From Gryllotalpicola ginsengisoli DSM 22003 (lineage in GTDB: Bacteria > Actinomycetota > Actinomycetes > Actinomycetales > Microbacteriaceae): a DNA stretch of 64,000 bases. The stretch's first letter is position 1; every line of letters begins with the position of its first letter. The stretch is from contig NZ_AULK01000003.1 of NCBI RefSeq assembly GCF_000419445.1, forward strand, positions 310,001 through 374,000, read 5' to 3'. The position numbers and the translations under genes were made by a program. Shown one piece after another: positions 8,348-16,886 of the stretch. The notes beneath the pieces are model-generated. The model was given only the letters and a program-made list of their open reading frames with translations. It did not search any database and was not told the origin of the DNA.

Positions 8348-9320
8348 GCAGCCCCTCCGGGTCCCACGTCTTCCAGCCCAGCGGCTCGCACGGCACGAGC
8401 TCACCGCGGGGCATCCAGCCCAGATCCTCGTGCCCGACCCCGCCGAGCAGCCGGCCCCACTCGTGGCGCAGTTCAGCGTCCGACAGCTTGTCGAGGCTCA
8501 GCCAGTGCAGGCCGCCGAGCTCGCTGCCGCCGATCGTGGCTCGGCGGGCGGCGGCGCCCTGGCGCACCTTGGTGCGGAACTGCTCGAACGACCGCCAAGG
8601 AATGTGGATGAGACCGAGTGCCGGTGTCTGCTCGCCGGGCCGCAGCACCGTGTGGTTGCCTTGCTTGAGCGACGCCATCGGATGCGAGCGGAACGCGACC
8701 TTGTCGAGCCAGTACGGGTAGCGCAGTCGGTCGATGCGCCAGCTTCCGTCGCCGAGCTGCGAGTCGGTGCCGGGGAACAGGCAGTACATCCGGGCACCCG
8801 CCTTGGGCGAGTCGGTCGCGCGCAGACCCTCGGCGAGGCAGGCGCCGGGCGCGAACCAGAGCTCGTCGGCGTCGAACGGCACGATCCAGTCGGCGCCCGC
8901 CGACCTCGCCGTGTCGGCCAGCAGTGACATCTTCTGGCTCTGCAGATATGAGAACTCCCGGTCGCGCGCCAGGTGCACCCGGCCGGTCGCGGCGAATCCG
9001 GCGACGATGTCCGGGGTCGCGTCGGTCGAGCCGTTGTCGGCGACGATGATGCCGTCGACGCCCTGGCTCAGCAGGTGATCGAGAGTGGTTCCGATGATGT
9101 CGGCCTCGTTCTTCACCATCGTGACCGCCCACACCGAGCCCCGCACGCGGGCGCGACGCGGCAGGCGGGGCAGCTCCATCGCGGCGTGGACGCGAGCGCG
9201 CAGGGCCTTCTGATCGGCGGATGCCTGCAGCCGGGCGCTCTCGTAAAGCGGCTGCACGAGGTGTTTGACTCGGCGAGCGGCGCCGAGTGCCGGCGCGGGC
9301 ACGCGCTGCGCCAGGCTCAC
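8313..9320 (-). CDS. GT2-like glycosyltransferase
   Basis: A 335-residue glycosyltransferase of the GT2-like group often annotated as glycosyltransferase family 2. It has VTMVKNEADIIGTTLDHLL near residue 70, VADNGSTDATPDI, and WIVPFDADELW near residue 153 as the acidic metal site. The NEADII form is typical of enzymes that act on glycans at the cell surface. The GTG at 9320 overlaps the stop of the upstream gene in a GTGA arrangement. It is the last gene of a four-gene minus-strand operon (12771 to 8313). Confidence 0.8.
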   Translation of the reverse strand: MSLAQRVPAPALGAARRVKHLVQPLYESARLQASADQKALRARVHAAMELPRLPRRARVRGSVWAVTMVKNEADIIGTTLDHLLSQGVDGIIVADNGSTDATPDIVAGFAATGRVHLARDREFSYLQSQKMSLLADTARSAGADWIVPFDADELWFAPGACLAEGLRATDSPKAGARMYCLFPGTDSQLGDGSWRIDRLRYPYWLDKVAFRSHPMASLKQGNHTVLRPGEQTPALGLIHIPWRSFEQFRTKVRQGAAARRATIGGSELGGLHWLSLDKLSDAELRHEWGRLLGGVGHEDLGWMPRGELVPCEPLGWKTWDPEGLLTPVGVDESPA

Positions 9321-10384
9321 GCCGCCGCTCCGCTCCGCCGCGGACGGCCGCGATAGAGCTTCTCGTACGCGTCGGCGACGTGGGCGAGGTCGAACGCGGC
9401 GGCCCGTGCGGAGCCGGCGACTCGAAGGCGCTCCCGCCACGAGGCATCCGTCAGCAGCTCGCGCAGCTTCGCGCCGATCTCCTCCAGCGGGGCGAGCACG
9501 CCCGCGCGGCCGTCGTCGGTCACGTACCGCGCGCCGACGTTGGGCGTCGCGACGACAGGAACGCCCGACGCCATGGCCTCGGCGTACGGGATGCCGAAGC
9601 CCTCGTACTCCGACGGCAGGCAGAACGCCCACGCCCGCTGGTAGGCGGCCGCGAGCTCGTCGTCGTCGACGCGCCCGAGCACGCGGATGCCCGGGCCGGG
9701 GTCGCGCGGGGCGTCCCGGCACACCATCTCGAGCGTCGCGTTGGGCACGGCCGGCAGCACGTCCCGCTGGAACGCGCGCGCGAGCTCGGCGCCGCGCTTG
9801 CGGTTGTGCCAGGTGCCGACGAACAGGACCGTCGGCTCCGCGGCGACCGCCGCGTCGTCGCGGCGGAAGCGCCGCGTGTCGACCCCGTTCGGGATCACGT
9901 GCCGCACCCACGGCGTCCAGTGCCTGGTGCGCGGCGAGACCACGACGGTCGCGTCGGCGACCAGACTCGCCAGCACCTCGCTGAACCCGAGCAGCAGCAT
10001 GCGCAGCTTCTCGCCCGTGCCGCGGATGCGCAGGGCCTCCTCGAAGCAGGAGCCGTGGATGGTGCGGATGTGCCGCGGCACGCGCCGACGCCAGAGCCAG
10101 TAGTCGTCGCCGTGGGCGTGCAGCACGTCGTAGCCGCTGAAGTCGATGCGGCGCAGCGCGGTCGCGAAACGGAAGGTGCGCCAGCGCGGTCCCGTGTGCA
10201 CCTGCACGTGCCCGTAGCTCGCACCGGGCACCGGCGGGCACTCGCTGAACACGTCGACGTGGTGGCCACGGCGGGTGAGCTCCGTCGCGAGTTCGTGCAC
10301 CTGATAGCCGACGCCGATCTTGCTGCCGCTGGGAAGGTAGTACGAGATCATCGCGATCCTCAGCGGCACGGTGGGCGCCGTCAT
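9317..10384 (-). CDS. GT4 glycosyltransferase
   Basis: A 355-residue GT-B enzyme. The start MTAPTVPLRIAMISYYLP gives the first Rossmann strand. Later come HVIPNGVDTRRF (typical linker motif), LFVGTWHNRKRGAEL, and a PSEYEGFGIPYAEAMASGVPVV stretch that contains the E-x7-E donor motif. The ATG at 10384 overlaps the stop of the upstream gene by four bases. A longer frame continues upstream but only as the shadow of the next gene. Role: retaining sugar transfer in the polysaccharide pathway; donor unknown. Confidence 0.85.
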   Translation of the reverse strand: MTAPTVPLRIAMISYYLPSGSKIGVGYQVHELATELTRRGHHVDVFSECPPVPGASYGHVQVHTGPRWRTFRFATALRRIDFSGYDVLHAHGDDYWLWRRRVPRHIRTIHGSCFEEALRIRGTGEKLRMLLLGFSEVLASLVADATVVVSPRTRHWTPWVRHVIPNGVDTRRFRRDDAAVAAEPTVLFVGTWHNRKRGAELARAFQRDVLPAVPNATLEMVCRDAPRDPGPGIRVLGRVDDDELAAAYQRAWAFCLPSEYEGFGIPYAEAMASGVPVVATPNVGARYVTDDGRAGVLAPLEEIGAKLRELLTDASWRERLRVAGSARAAAFDLAHVADAYEKLYRGRPRRSGAAA

Positions 10385-11448
10385 CGGGCGACCAGCCCCT
10401 CGCGCAGTGTCTCGAGCCAGGCCCGGCCGTGCTCGAGGTCGGGCTCGAGGTAGTTGCCCTCCGCCCACTCGTTCCACGACTTGATCCACAGCAGGCGCTC
10501 CTGCGCGGGGCGGTCGCCGAGCGCGTCGATCGCGTGACCGAGGTTCTGGGCGAAGCCCGCGGGGCTCGACCCGTCGAGGACGACCCCGCGGGCGCCGCTG
10601 CGAGGCGTGTTGTCCCAGTTCGGGTACACGCTCGGCTGCAGCCGCGGGTCCGCGCGGACGCGGTCCCACAGGACGGCGTCGGTCGAGTAGGGGTAGACCT
10701 CGGGGCCGCCGAGCTTCCGGCGCAGCCGCATCCGCAGCACGTCGGCACGACTGCGGCGGGCGGGCAGGCGCACGTAGACGCCGGCGTCGAAGCCGTCGTC
10801 GGCGATCCGGTCGTAGCGCGGCCCGCGACCGAGCAGGTCGCTGACCTCGGCGACCAGACAGAGGCCGCCGAGGCCGGCGCGACGTGCCATCGCCTGCCAG
10901 CGGTCGACGAAGGCGCGCGCGTCGGGCAGCTCCTCGGGGCGGAAGACGTAGAAGACGGGCCGGCCGTTCACCCTCAGGTAGCGGGGGTCCTCGAAAGCCG
11001 GCAGCACAGCGTCGAAGTGCGCCTGATCATCCTCCGGGCCCGGGTAGGTCTGCTCGCGCAGCACACGGTCGGCGGCGGCGTGCCAAATGCCGGTCCAGCT
11101 TTGGTTCGCCCAGCCCAGGCAGAACGAGATGCCGGGCTCGGCGCTGTTCAGCACCTCGGTGAACGGCCGCTCGAGGATTCGCTGGCCACGGCCGAACCAG
11201 TAGTGCCAGTAGCAGAACGCTTCGACTCCGTACGCCTGCGCCAACTCGGCCTGAGCGACGCGCGCCTCGGGCAGGCGCAGGTCGTAGAAGCCGAGGTCGG
11301 CGGGAAGGTGCGGCTGCTGGTGTCCCCGGTACAGCGGGCGCGCCTTGGCGGCGTTCGTCCACTCCGTGAAGCCCGGCCCCCACCACGCGCTGTTCTCGGG
11401 GATCGGGTGGAACTGCGGCAGGTAGAACGCGATGGCGCGTGCGTTCAT
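10381..11448 (-). CDS. WbsX-like protein (GH99-like domain)
   Basis: A 355-residue protein that matches the WbsX family found in O-antigen and polysaccharide loci and related to GH99 hydrolases. It has IAFYLPQFHPIPENSAWWGPGFTEW split over residues 6-30, then CYWHYWFGRG and CLGWANQSWTG, all hallmarks of this family. Whether members cleave or transfer glycans is not settled. The ATG at 11448 starts just before the conserved first strand; an in-frame GTG at 11508 would add 20 weakly conserved residues. It lies between two GT4 genes in one operon, overlapping the downstream one. Confidence 0.75.
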   Translation of the reverse strand: MNARAIAFYLPQFHPIPENSAWWGPGFTEWTNAAKARPLYRGHQQPHLPADLGFYDLRLPEARVAQAELAQAYGVEAFCYWHYWFGRGQRILERPFTEVLNSAEPGISFCLGWANQSWTGIWHAAADRVLREQTYPGPEDDQAHFDAVLPAFEDPRYLRVNGRPVFYVFRPEELPDARAFVDRWQAMARRAGLGGLCLVAEVSDLLGRGPRYDRIADDGFDAGVYVRLPARRSRADVLRMRLRRKLGGPEVYPYSTDAVLWDRVRADPRLQPSVYPNWDNTPRSGARGVVLDGSSPAGFAQNLGHAIDALGDRPAQERLLWIKSWNEWAEGNYLEPDLEHGRAWLETLREGLVAR

Positions 11449-11511
11449 GGTCGGTGCCGCGGTCTGCAGCTCGGTGCGACCCGGCGAGGTCGATCGTGAA
11501 GTGAGCACATC

Positions 11512-12771
11512 TCAAGTATGGAAGGGTGTCGCGCGCGGATCTTCCCCCTTTCCTGGGGTGCCCGGCGTTCCCGCCGAGATCGGATGCCGCAACGCAGCGC
11601 CCCAGGCGCGCTCCACCGAGCGGGCGCCGAGGCGCACGTCGAAGCGCTCGACGGCGCTCGCGCGCGCCGCCGCCGCGAGCCCCGCCGCCTCGCCGGGGTG
11701 CTCGGCGACCCAGCGCATCGCGCTCGCGAGCGCGACCGGGTCCGCCGGGGCGACGAGCAGACCGAGCGGCGCCCGCGTGACCCCGGGCGCGAGGACGGCC
11801 CCGACGGCATCCGGATCGAGGATCTCGGGCACGCCGCCGGCGTCGGTGCCGATGACCGGAGTGCCGGCCAGCATCGCCTCGACGATGACCTGCCCGAACG
11901 GTTCAGGCACGGGCGAGGCGTGCACGAGGGCCGTCAGGCTCGCGAGCTCGTCCGCGGGGTCGTCGATCCAGCCGGTGAACGTCACCCGATCGGCGATGCC
12001 GAGCTCGCGGGGCAGGGCGCGCACCAGCGCCGCGAAGTCCGCATCGTTGAACATCGCGTCGCCGATCACGCGGAACGCGACATCGGGCCGATCGCCGGCG
12101 AGGCGGGCCGCCGCGCGCAGGAACTCGAGCTGTCCCTTGGTCGGCGCGATGCGTCCGATCAGGCCGAAGGCGGGCGCCCGAGCCGGACGGCGCGGCGTGA
12201 CCGGGCCCGCGACGTCGAGCCCGGGGTACGCCACGGTGACGTGCGCCTCGGGCAGCCCCGGGAGAGTCGCACGTGTCGCCCGGGAGTTCACGACGACGTG
12301 CCGCGGCAGCCGGGCGAGGGCGCGCAGGGCGCGCACCGCGGAGCCCGGCAGATAGTCCGGCGCGATGCGGTCGTGCAGGTGCCAGACCCACGGGCGCCCG
12401 GCGAGCGGGGCTGCGACCGCGGTCAGCACGGCCGATTTCAGCGAGTTCGCGACGACGAGCTCGGCGCCCGAGCCGCGGATCGCGGCCACGAGCCGGGGCA
12501 GTTGCGCCGCCGACCTGGCGGCGGTGGAGGCCAGGCCACGCGCGGTCACGACCTCGGCGCGGCCCACCCCCGTCAGCTGCTCCGGGGCGGGGAGCACGGC
12601 CGTCCGCACCCCGTCCCCGCGCAATCGGGCCGCGAGCGGGCCGTCGGCCAGCAGAAGGACGCGCGGCTCATAGCGGCTCCCGTCGAGGGCGGAGAGCAGC
12701 CTCGCCATCGCCACCTCGCCGCCCGCGAGGCCGGCGGCGTGGTCGATCAGAAGGACGCGGGTCGGGCGGAT
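11512..12771 (-). CDS. GT4 glycosyltransferase, probable non-ATG start
   Basis: A GT-B enzyme of about 419 residues. The C-terminal half carries GLIGRIAPTKGQLEFL and the donor motif PEPFGQVIVEAMLAGTPVIG. The conserved first strand and glycine loop (RVLLIDHAAGLAGGE) are encoded in frame upstream of the first GTG (12714), but no ATG, GTG or TTG precedes them after the in-frame stop. An ATC at 12771 has AAGG eight bases before it and lies just after a predicted promoter (-10 TACGGT, 12810-12805), so ATC or the CTG at 12747 may be the start. With the GTG at 12714 the product is 400 residues and loses the first strand. It is the first gene of a minus-strand operon. Confidence 0.7.
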   Translation of the reverse strand: MRPTRVLLIDHAAGLAGGEVAMARLLSALDGSRYEPRVLLLADGPLAARLRGDGVRTAVLPAPEQLTGVGRAEVVTARGLASTAARSAAQLPRLVAAIRGSGAELVVANSLKSAVLTAVAAPLAGRPWVWHLHDRIAPDYLPGSAVRALRALARLPRHVVVNSRATRATLPGLPEAHVTVAYPGLDVAGPVTPRRPARAPAFGLIGRIAPTKGQLEFLRAAARLAGDRPDVAFRVIGDAMFNDADFAALVRALPRELGIADRVTFTGWIDDPADELASLTALVHASPVPEPFGQVIVEAMLAGTPVIGTDAGGVPEILDPDAVGAVLAPGVTRAPLGLLVAPADPVALASAMRWVAEHPGEAAGLAAAARASAVERFDVRLGARSVERAWGAALRHPISAGTPGTPGKGEDPRATPFHT

Positions 12772-12804
12772 GGGGGCGGCCTTTCGGTGCGGAGGGGTGG
12801 TATG

Positions 12805-12911
12805 ACCGTACGCCGCCGGGGCCGACGGCGGGCATCCCCCGGATACGGGGAGGCGACGGCTCCGGCGGCGCGGTTAGTCTCGAGGCATCCGCCCAACTGA
12901 AAGTTTCTCAG
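12805..12911. promoter_or_regulatory. Divergent promoter region sharing one palindrome
   Basis: One palindrome, CCCCC-GGATA-CGGGG (12836-12850), lies between two -10 boxes. To the right, 24 bases lead to TAGTCT (12875-12880) for the gene at 12916. To the left, 25 bases lead to TACGGT (minus, 12810-12805) for the gene ending at 11512. The dyad CTGAAAGTTTCTCAG (12897-12911) lies between the right-hand promoter and the start codon. Confidence 0.6.
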
Positions 12912-12915
12912 TTTG

Positions 12916-13944
12916 ATGAGTGCTGACCAAACCCAGGCCCCCACCGGGCAGCTCACGGTCACGGTCGTCGTGATCACGTATCGGCGACCGGACTACGTCG
13001 AGACGTGCCTGACGCACCTGCGCTCGCTCACCACGCCCGTCGAGCAGGTGGTCGTGGTCGATTCGGCGCCGGCCGGCGACACCGCCTCAGAGCAACTCGT
13101 GGCCGAGCGGTTCCCCGAGGTCGAGTACGTGCGCAGCGGCCTGCCGAAGGGCACCATGCCCGAAGCGCGTCAGCTCGGCTTCGCGCGGGCGACCGGCGAC
13201 GTCGTCGCGTTCATCGACGACGACTCGTTCGTGTACCCGCAGTGGCGCGACGAGCTCGTGAAGCCCTACGCGGACCCGGCCGTGGCCGCCGTCGGCGGGC
13301 GGGCGATCAACGGAACGCCGGGGGAGGAGGTGCACGGCGTCGACCGCATCGGCCGGCTGCTGCCCGACGGCGAGCTGACGGGAAACTTCGCCGCCGACCC
13401 CGGCCGCAGCATCCCCGTCGACCACCTGCTCGGCGCCAACATGTCGTTCCGTCGCGCCGCGCTCGCCGAGATCGGCGGCATCCGCGGCAATTACCCCGGC
13501 ACCTGCCTGCGCGAGGAATCCGACATCTCGCTGCGGCTGCGCGCGCGCGGCCACCGCCTCGTCTATGCGCCCGCCGCGCTCGTGCACCACGTCGGCGCGC
13601 CGTACCGCATCGGCGGGCAGCGCTTCGACCGTCGCTACATCTACTACGCGCGGCGCAACCACGTCATGCTGCTCGCGCGCGTCTACGGGCTCGGTTCGCC
13701 GCTGCTGCGTCGGTACACCGCCTCGACGCTGCGCGCGCAGCGCGCCTACGTCGGTGAGATCGCGCGCATCGTCGCGGCGCGGGCGGATGCCGCGGGCCGG
13801 ACTCCCTCGCTGCGCCGGCGCGTCACTGCGCCGCTCACCGTGGCCAGCCGGGTGGCCGCGGAACTCGCCGGATTCCTGATGGGCTGGCCCGCGGCGATCC
13901 GCGCACGGGCGATCGATCGCCGCCGCGGCGTGGCGACACCGTAG
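12916..13944 (+). CDS. GT2 glycosyltransferase
   Basis: A 342-residue family 2 glycosyltransferase: VTVVVITYRRPDYVETCLTHL (first strand and helix, split at the family's positions), VVVVDSAPAGD, then the metal site VAFIDDDSFVYPQW near residue 97. DHLLGANMSFRRAALAEIGG and REESDISLRLRARG match the acceptor-side and catalytic-base region of rhamnosyl/galactofuranosyl-type GT2 proteins. The C-terminus is basic with a possible amphipathic helix. The ATG at 12916 lies five bases after a dyad; no strong ribosome-binding site is visible. The next GT2 gene begins nine bases after its stop. Confidence 0.85.
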   Translation: MSADQTQAPTGQLTVTVVVITYRRPDYVETCLTHLRSLTTPVEQVVVVDSAPAGDTASEQLVAERFPEVEYVRSGLPKGTMPEARQLGFARATGDVVAFIDDDSFVYPQWRDELVKPYADPAVAAVGGRAINGTPGEEVHGVDRIGRLLPDGELTGNFAADPGRSIPVDHLLGANMSFRRAALAEIGGIRGNYPGTCLREESDISLRLRARGHRLVYAPAALVHHVGAPYRIGGQRFDRRYIYYARRNHVMLLARVYGLGSPLLRRYTASTLRAQRAYVGEIARIVAARADAAGRTPSLRRRVTAPLTVASRVAAELAGFLMGWPAAIRARAIDRRRGVATP

Positions 13945-13953
13945 GGGCCGGCC

Positions 13954-14949
13954 ATGCCGCCGGAGACCTTCGGGCTCGTGATACCGACCTATCGGCGCGC
14001 CGCCTATGTGCGCGAGGCGGTGCGGAGCGCCCGGCGACAGACCGTTCCCTTCGACCGGATCGTCGTCGTGTGCGACGGCCCGCAGGACGAGGTCGAAGCG
14101 GTGCTGGCCGGCACCGGCGTCGAGGTGCTCGTGGTGCCGCACGGCGGCGTCGCCGCGGCGCGCAACGCGGGCGTCGCCGCCCTCGACACCGACTGGGTGA
14201 GCTTCCTCGACGACGACGACCTGCTGCACCCCGACTACCTGAGCCGGGTACGCGACTTCGCGTCGGCGCATCCGACGGAGGGCGCGCTGAACGCGTGGTA
14301 CTGGGTGTTCGGCGGGCACGGCGATCCCGACGCCGACTTCGCGGCCGCGAGCTACGACGAATGCCTCGCGGCACTGCCCACCGCGGTGTCGCGGCGCCGC
14401 TTCGACTACCTCGAGATCCACGGCCGGAGCTTCGACCTGCTGCTCGAGAAGCTGCGCGGCTCGCAGTCGGGCGCGGCCGTGCGGCGTCGTGTGCTTGAGG
14501 CGGCGGGCGGATTCCCGAGCGGATTGCGCTGCGCCGAGGACTGGACGATGTACGTCAACGTGGCGCGGTTCACGGAGTGGAGCGTGCTGCGGGAACGCCT
14601 CGTGCTGTTCCGCAACCACCCCGCGACGAACACCCTCACCGGCGGCCCGCGCAACGGCGTCGACACCCTGCGCGCGATCGCCGCGTTCTGGGCCGAGTCA
14701 CGGATGCCGGAGCCGTCGCACCGCCCGCTGCGCGCCTACCGGGCCGACTACCGCTTCACCCTGCGGTGGACGCTCGACGCGGCCCGCCGCGCCCGGAACC
14801 CGGGTGCGTACCGCGAGGCGCTAGTACTCGCCCGCGCGGTGCTGCCCGAGCGGCGCGATCGGCTCGCCGCCATGGTGCCGGGCGGCATCTGGGACGCGAC
14901 CCGTGCAGTCGTGGGCCGCCTGCGACGCGGGTCCGGCCGCGGCGCCTGA
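13954..14949 (+). CDS. GT2 glycosyltransferase
   Basis: A 331-residue GT2 enzyme with LVIPTYRRAAYVREAV at the N-terminus, VVCDGPQDEVEAVL, VAAARNAGVAAL and the acidic site SFLDDDDLLHPDYL near residue 85. RCAEDWTMYVNVARF near residue 190 matches the catalytic ED. It follows the previous GT2 gene by nine bases and belongs to the same transcript. Its end is four bases from the convergent acyltransferase gene. Donor and acceptor are unknown. Confidence 0.85.
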   Translation: MPPETFGLVIPTYRRAAYVREAVRSARRQTVPFDRIVVVCDGPQDEVEAVLAGTGVEVLVVPHGGVAAARNAGVAALDTDWVSFLDDDDLLHPDYLSRVRDFASAHPTEGALNAWYWVFGGHGDPDADFAAASYDECLAALPTAVSRRRFDYLEIHGRSFDLLLEKLRGSQSGAAVRRRVLEAAGGFPSGLRCAEDWTMYVNVARFTEWSVLRERLVLFRNHPATNTLTGGPRNGVDTLRAIAAFWAESRMPEPSHRPLRAYRADYRFTLRWTLDAARRARNPGAYREALVLARAVLPERRDRLAAMVPGGIWDATRAVVGRLRRGSGRGA

Positions 14950-14953
14950 GCGC

Positions 14954-16051
14954 TCACTCGGCGGAGGCGACTCCCACCGGCGGCACCGCGGGGGCGACCG
15001 GCCGCGGCCGACCGATGCTCGCCTTGAGCCGAAGGAGGGGACGCTCGACGAACCGGTACGAGGTGGCGGCGATGATGACCGAGCCGAACAACACGATCGC
15101 CGCGTACTCCGTGCGATTCAGATGCCACGCCGCGGCGTTCTCGCCGACGATCAGCACGATCGGGAAGTGATACAGGTACACCCCGTACGAGCGGCGCCCG
15201 AGCCAGGTCAGGGGCGGCACGCCGAGTGCGGTCTTCAGCACGGAGCGCGCGGTCGTCGTGAGGTTCCAGACCAGCGCAGCCGCGGCGAGCGCGACGAGGG
15301 GTGCCTCCCACGCGAAGTTCGGCTGCTTGTAGAGGTATCCCGCAACGACGGTCACCCCGATGGCGACTCCGACCGCCGCCCACGCCGTCGCGCCCCGCTC
15401 CAGGAACCGGACCCGCACCCCGCGATGCAGCAGGAGCGCCACCGTGCAGCCGAGCAGGATCGTCGCGAAGCGCGACCACGGCAGGAAGTAGGCGTAGTCC
15501 ACGTCGTGGTCGGGCCCGAGGAAGAACGAGCTGACCGCGAGCGTGGCGAAGCAGACCGCGGTCAGGAGAACGGTCCAGCGCAGCACGCGCGCGTGGGCGC
15601 GCAGCATCACCAGCAGCGCGACGGGCCACAACAGGTAGAACTGTTCCTCGACCGCAAGGCTCCAGGTGTGCCCGAGTCCCCCGAGCACCGAGCCGCGGAA
15701 TCCGATCACGAAATCGCCGACATAGAGCAGTGCCGCAAGCGCGCTCCACGCGTAGCCGGCGAAGCTGCCGTCCGGCGAGAGCACCCACCAGAATGCCGCC
15801 CCGCCGAGGCACAGCAGCATCAGCGCGGGGTAGAGCCGCAGCATCCGTCGCGCATAGAAGCGCTGCAGGGAGACCCCGCCCGTGCGATCGTGCTCGGCGA
15901 GCAGAAGGGACGTGATGAGGTACCCCGAGAGCACGAAGAAGACGTCGACCCCCATCCAGCCGCCCGCGGCGAGCGGCAGACCGCTGTGATAGGCGATCAC
16001 CGCCAGCACGGCGACCGCGCGCAGCCCGTCGAGTTCCGGTCGGTAGCGCAT
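14954..16051 (-). CDS. Acyltransferase family 3 (OafA/YrhL-like) membrane protein
   Basis: A 365-residue integral membrane protein with about ten hydrophobic segments. The N-terminus RPELDGLRAVAVLAVIAYH contains the family's conserved Arg-x10-His pair, and GVDVFFVLSGYLIT follows, as in acyltransferase-3 proteins that move acetyl or other acyl groups to sugars across the membrane. There is no C-terminal SGNH domain, so it is the short form. The upstream ABC permease gene stops 13 bases before its ATG, so it is probably the third gene of the wzt-wzm unit. Likely role: O-acetylation of the exported glycan. Confidence 0.85.
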   Translation of the reverse strand: MRYRPELDGLRAVAVLAVIAYHSGLPLAAGGWMGVDVFFVLSGYLITSLLLAEHDRTGGVSLQRFYARRMLRLYPALMLLCLGGAAFWWVLSPDGSFAGYAWSALAALLYVGDFVIGFRGSVLGGLGHTWSLAVEEQFYLLWPVALLVMLRAHARVLRWTVLLTAVCFATLAVSSFFLGPDHDVDYAYFLPWSRFATILLGCTVALLLHRGVRVRFLERGATAWAAVGVAIGVTVVAGYLYKQPNFAWEAPLVALAAAALVWNLTTTARSVLKTALGVPPLTWLGRRSYGVYLYHFPIVLIVGENAAAWHLNRTEYAAIVLFGSVIIAATSYRFVERPLLRLKASIGRPRPVAPAVPPVGVASAE

Positions 16052-16064
16052 CGTCGGCCTCGGC

Positions 16065-16883
16065 TCAGATCACGTCCGCGAACTCGCGCTCGTGGCTCTG
16101 GAAATAGACCACGCCGACGAACAGCACGCCGAACGCGAAGACGACGAGGCCCCCGATCTGCCACAGCGGCGGTGCCTCGGTACCGACGAGCGACCAGCGG
16201 AACGCCTCGAGGAACCAGGTGATCGGATTCGCCTCGAAGACCCAGCGCAGACCGCTGGGCACCGATGAGATGGTGTACGCGACCGGGCTCGCGTAGAGCA
16301 GGATCTGGGTGGCCCACGGCAGGACGTATCCGACATCGCGATACTTGACGGTCATGGCCGCGGTGACGAGGCCGACGCCGATGGCGATGACGGCGATGAG
16401 AGCGCTCCACACGGGAAGCAGCAGCACGGGCCAGCCCGGGTTCACTCCGTACACGAAGAGCAGGATGATCGCGACGCCGAGGCCCACGCCGAAGTCCAGC
16501 AGGGTGCTCGCAGCGGTTGATATCGGCACGAGGATGCGGGGGAAGAACACCTTCGACACGAGTGCCTGGTTTTGCAGCAGCGAGCCGGAGGCGCGGGTGA
16601 GGGTGTTGTTGAACAGGTTCCACGCGAGCGTGCCCGCGAGGGAGAACAGGAAGTACGGCAGCCCGTCGCTGGAGAGGTGCGCGACGGTGCCGAACACGAG
16701 CGAGAACACCCCGGCCGACATGACCGGCTGGATGATCACCCAGGCCGCGCCGAGCACCGTCTGGCGGTAGCGGACGATGATGTCGCGCTGCGCGAGCCGC
16801 GTCACGACATCGCGGGCGCGCCACAGGATCGCCCACCGCGGCAGGTTGAGTCGGCGCGGTGGCTCGATGACGAAGGTCTCCAT
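16065..16883 (-). CDS. wzm: ABC-2 type polysaccharide export permease (Wzm-like)
   Basis: A 272-residue ABC-2 permease with six predicted membrane segments. RDIIVRYRQTVLGAAWVIIQPV is the conserved amphipathic/first-segment region of TagG/Wzm/RfbA proteins, and PRILVPISTAASTLLDF the coupling region. The gene lies three bases downstream of the ATPase gene, as usual for the pair. Such transporters move lipid-linked O-antigen, teichoic acid or similar glycans across the membrane. Symbol given by family only. Confidence 0.85.
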   Translation of the reverse strand: METFVIEPPRRLNLPRWAILWRARDVVTRLAQRDIIVRYRQTVLGAAWVIIQPVMSAGVFSLVFGTVAHLSSDGLPYFLFSLAGTLAWNLFNNTLTRASGSLLQNQALVSKVFFPRILVPISTAASTLLDFGVGLGVAIILLFVYGVNPGWPVLLLPVWSALIAVIAIGVGLVTAAMTVKYRDVGYVLPWATQILLYASPVAYTISSVPSGLRWVFEANPITWFLEAFRWSLVGTEAPPLWQIGGLVVFAFGVLFVGVVYFQSHEREFADVI

Positions 16884-16886
16884 CGG

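Noticed and set aside
9321-10748. N-terminal extension of the GT2 gene at 8313-9320
   Set aside because: The extension is a shadow of the GT4 and WbsX-like genes on the same strand in another frame. GTG 9320 overlaps the upstream stop as elsewhere in this operon.
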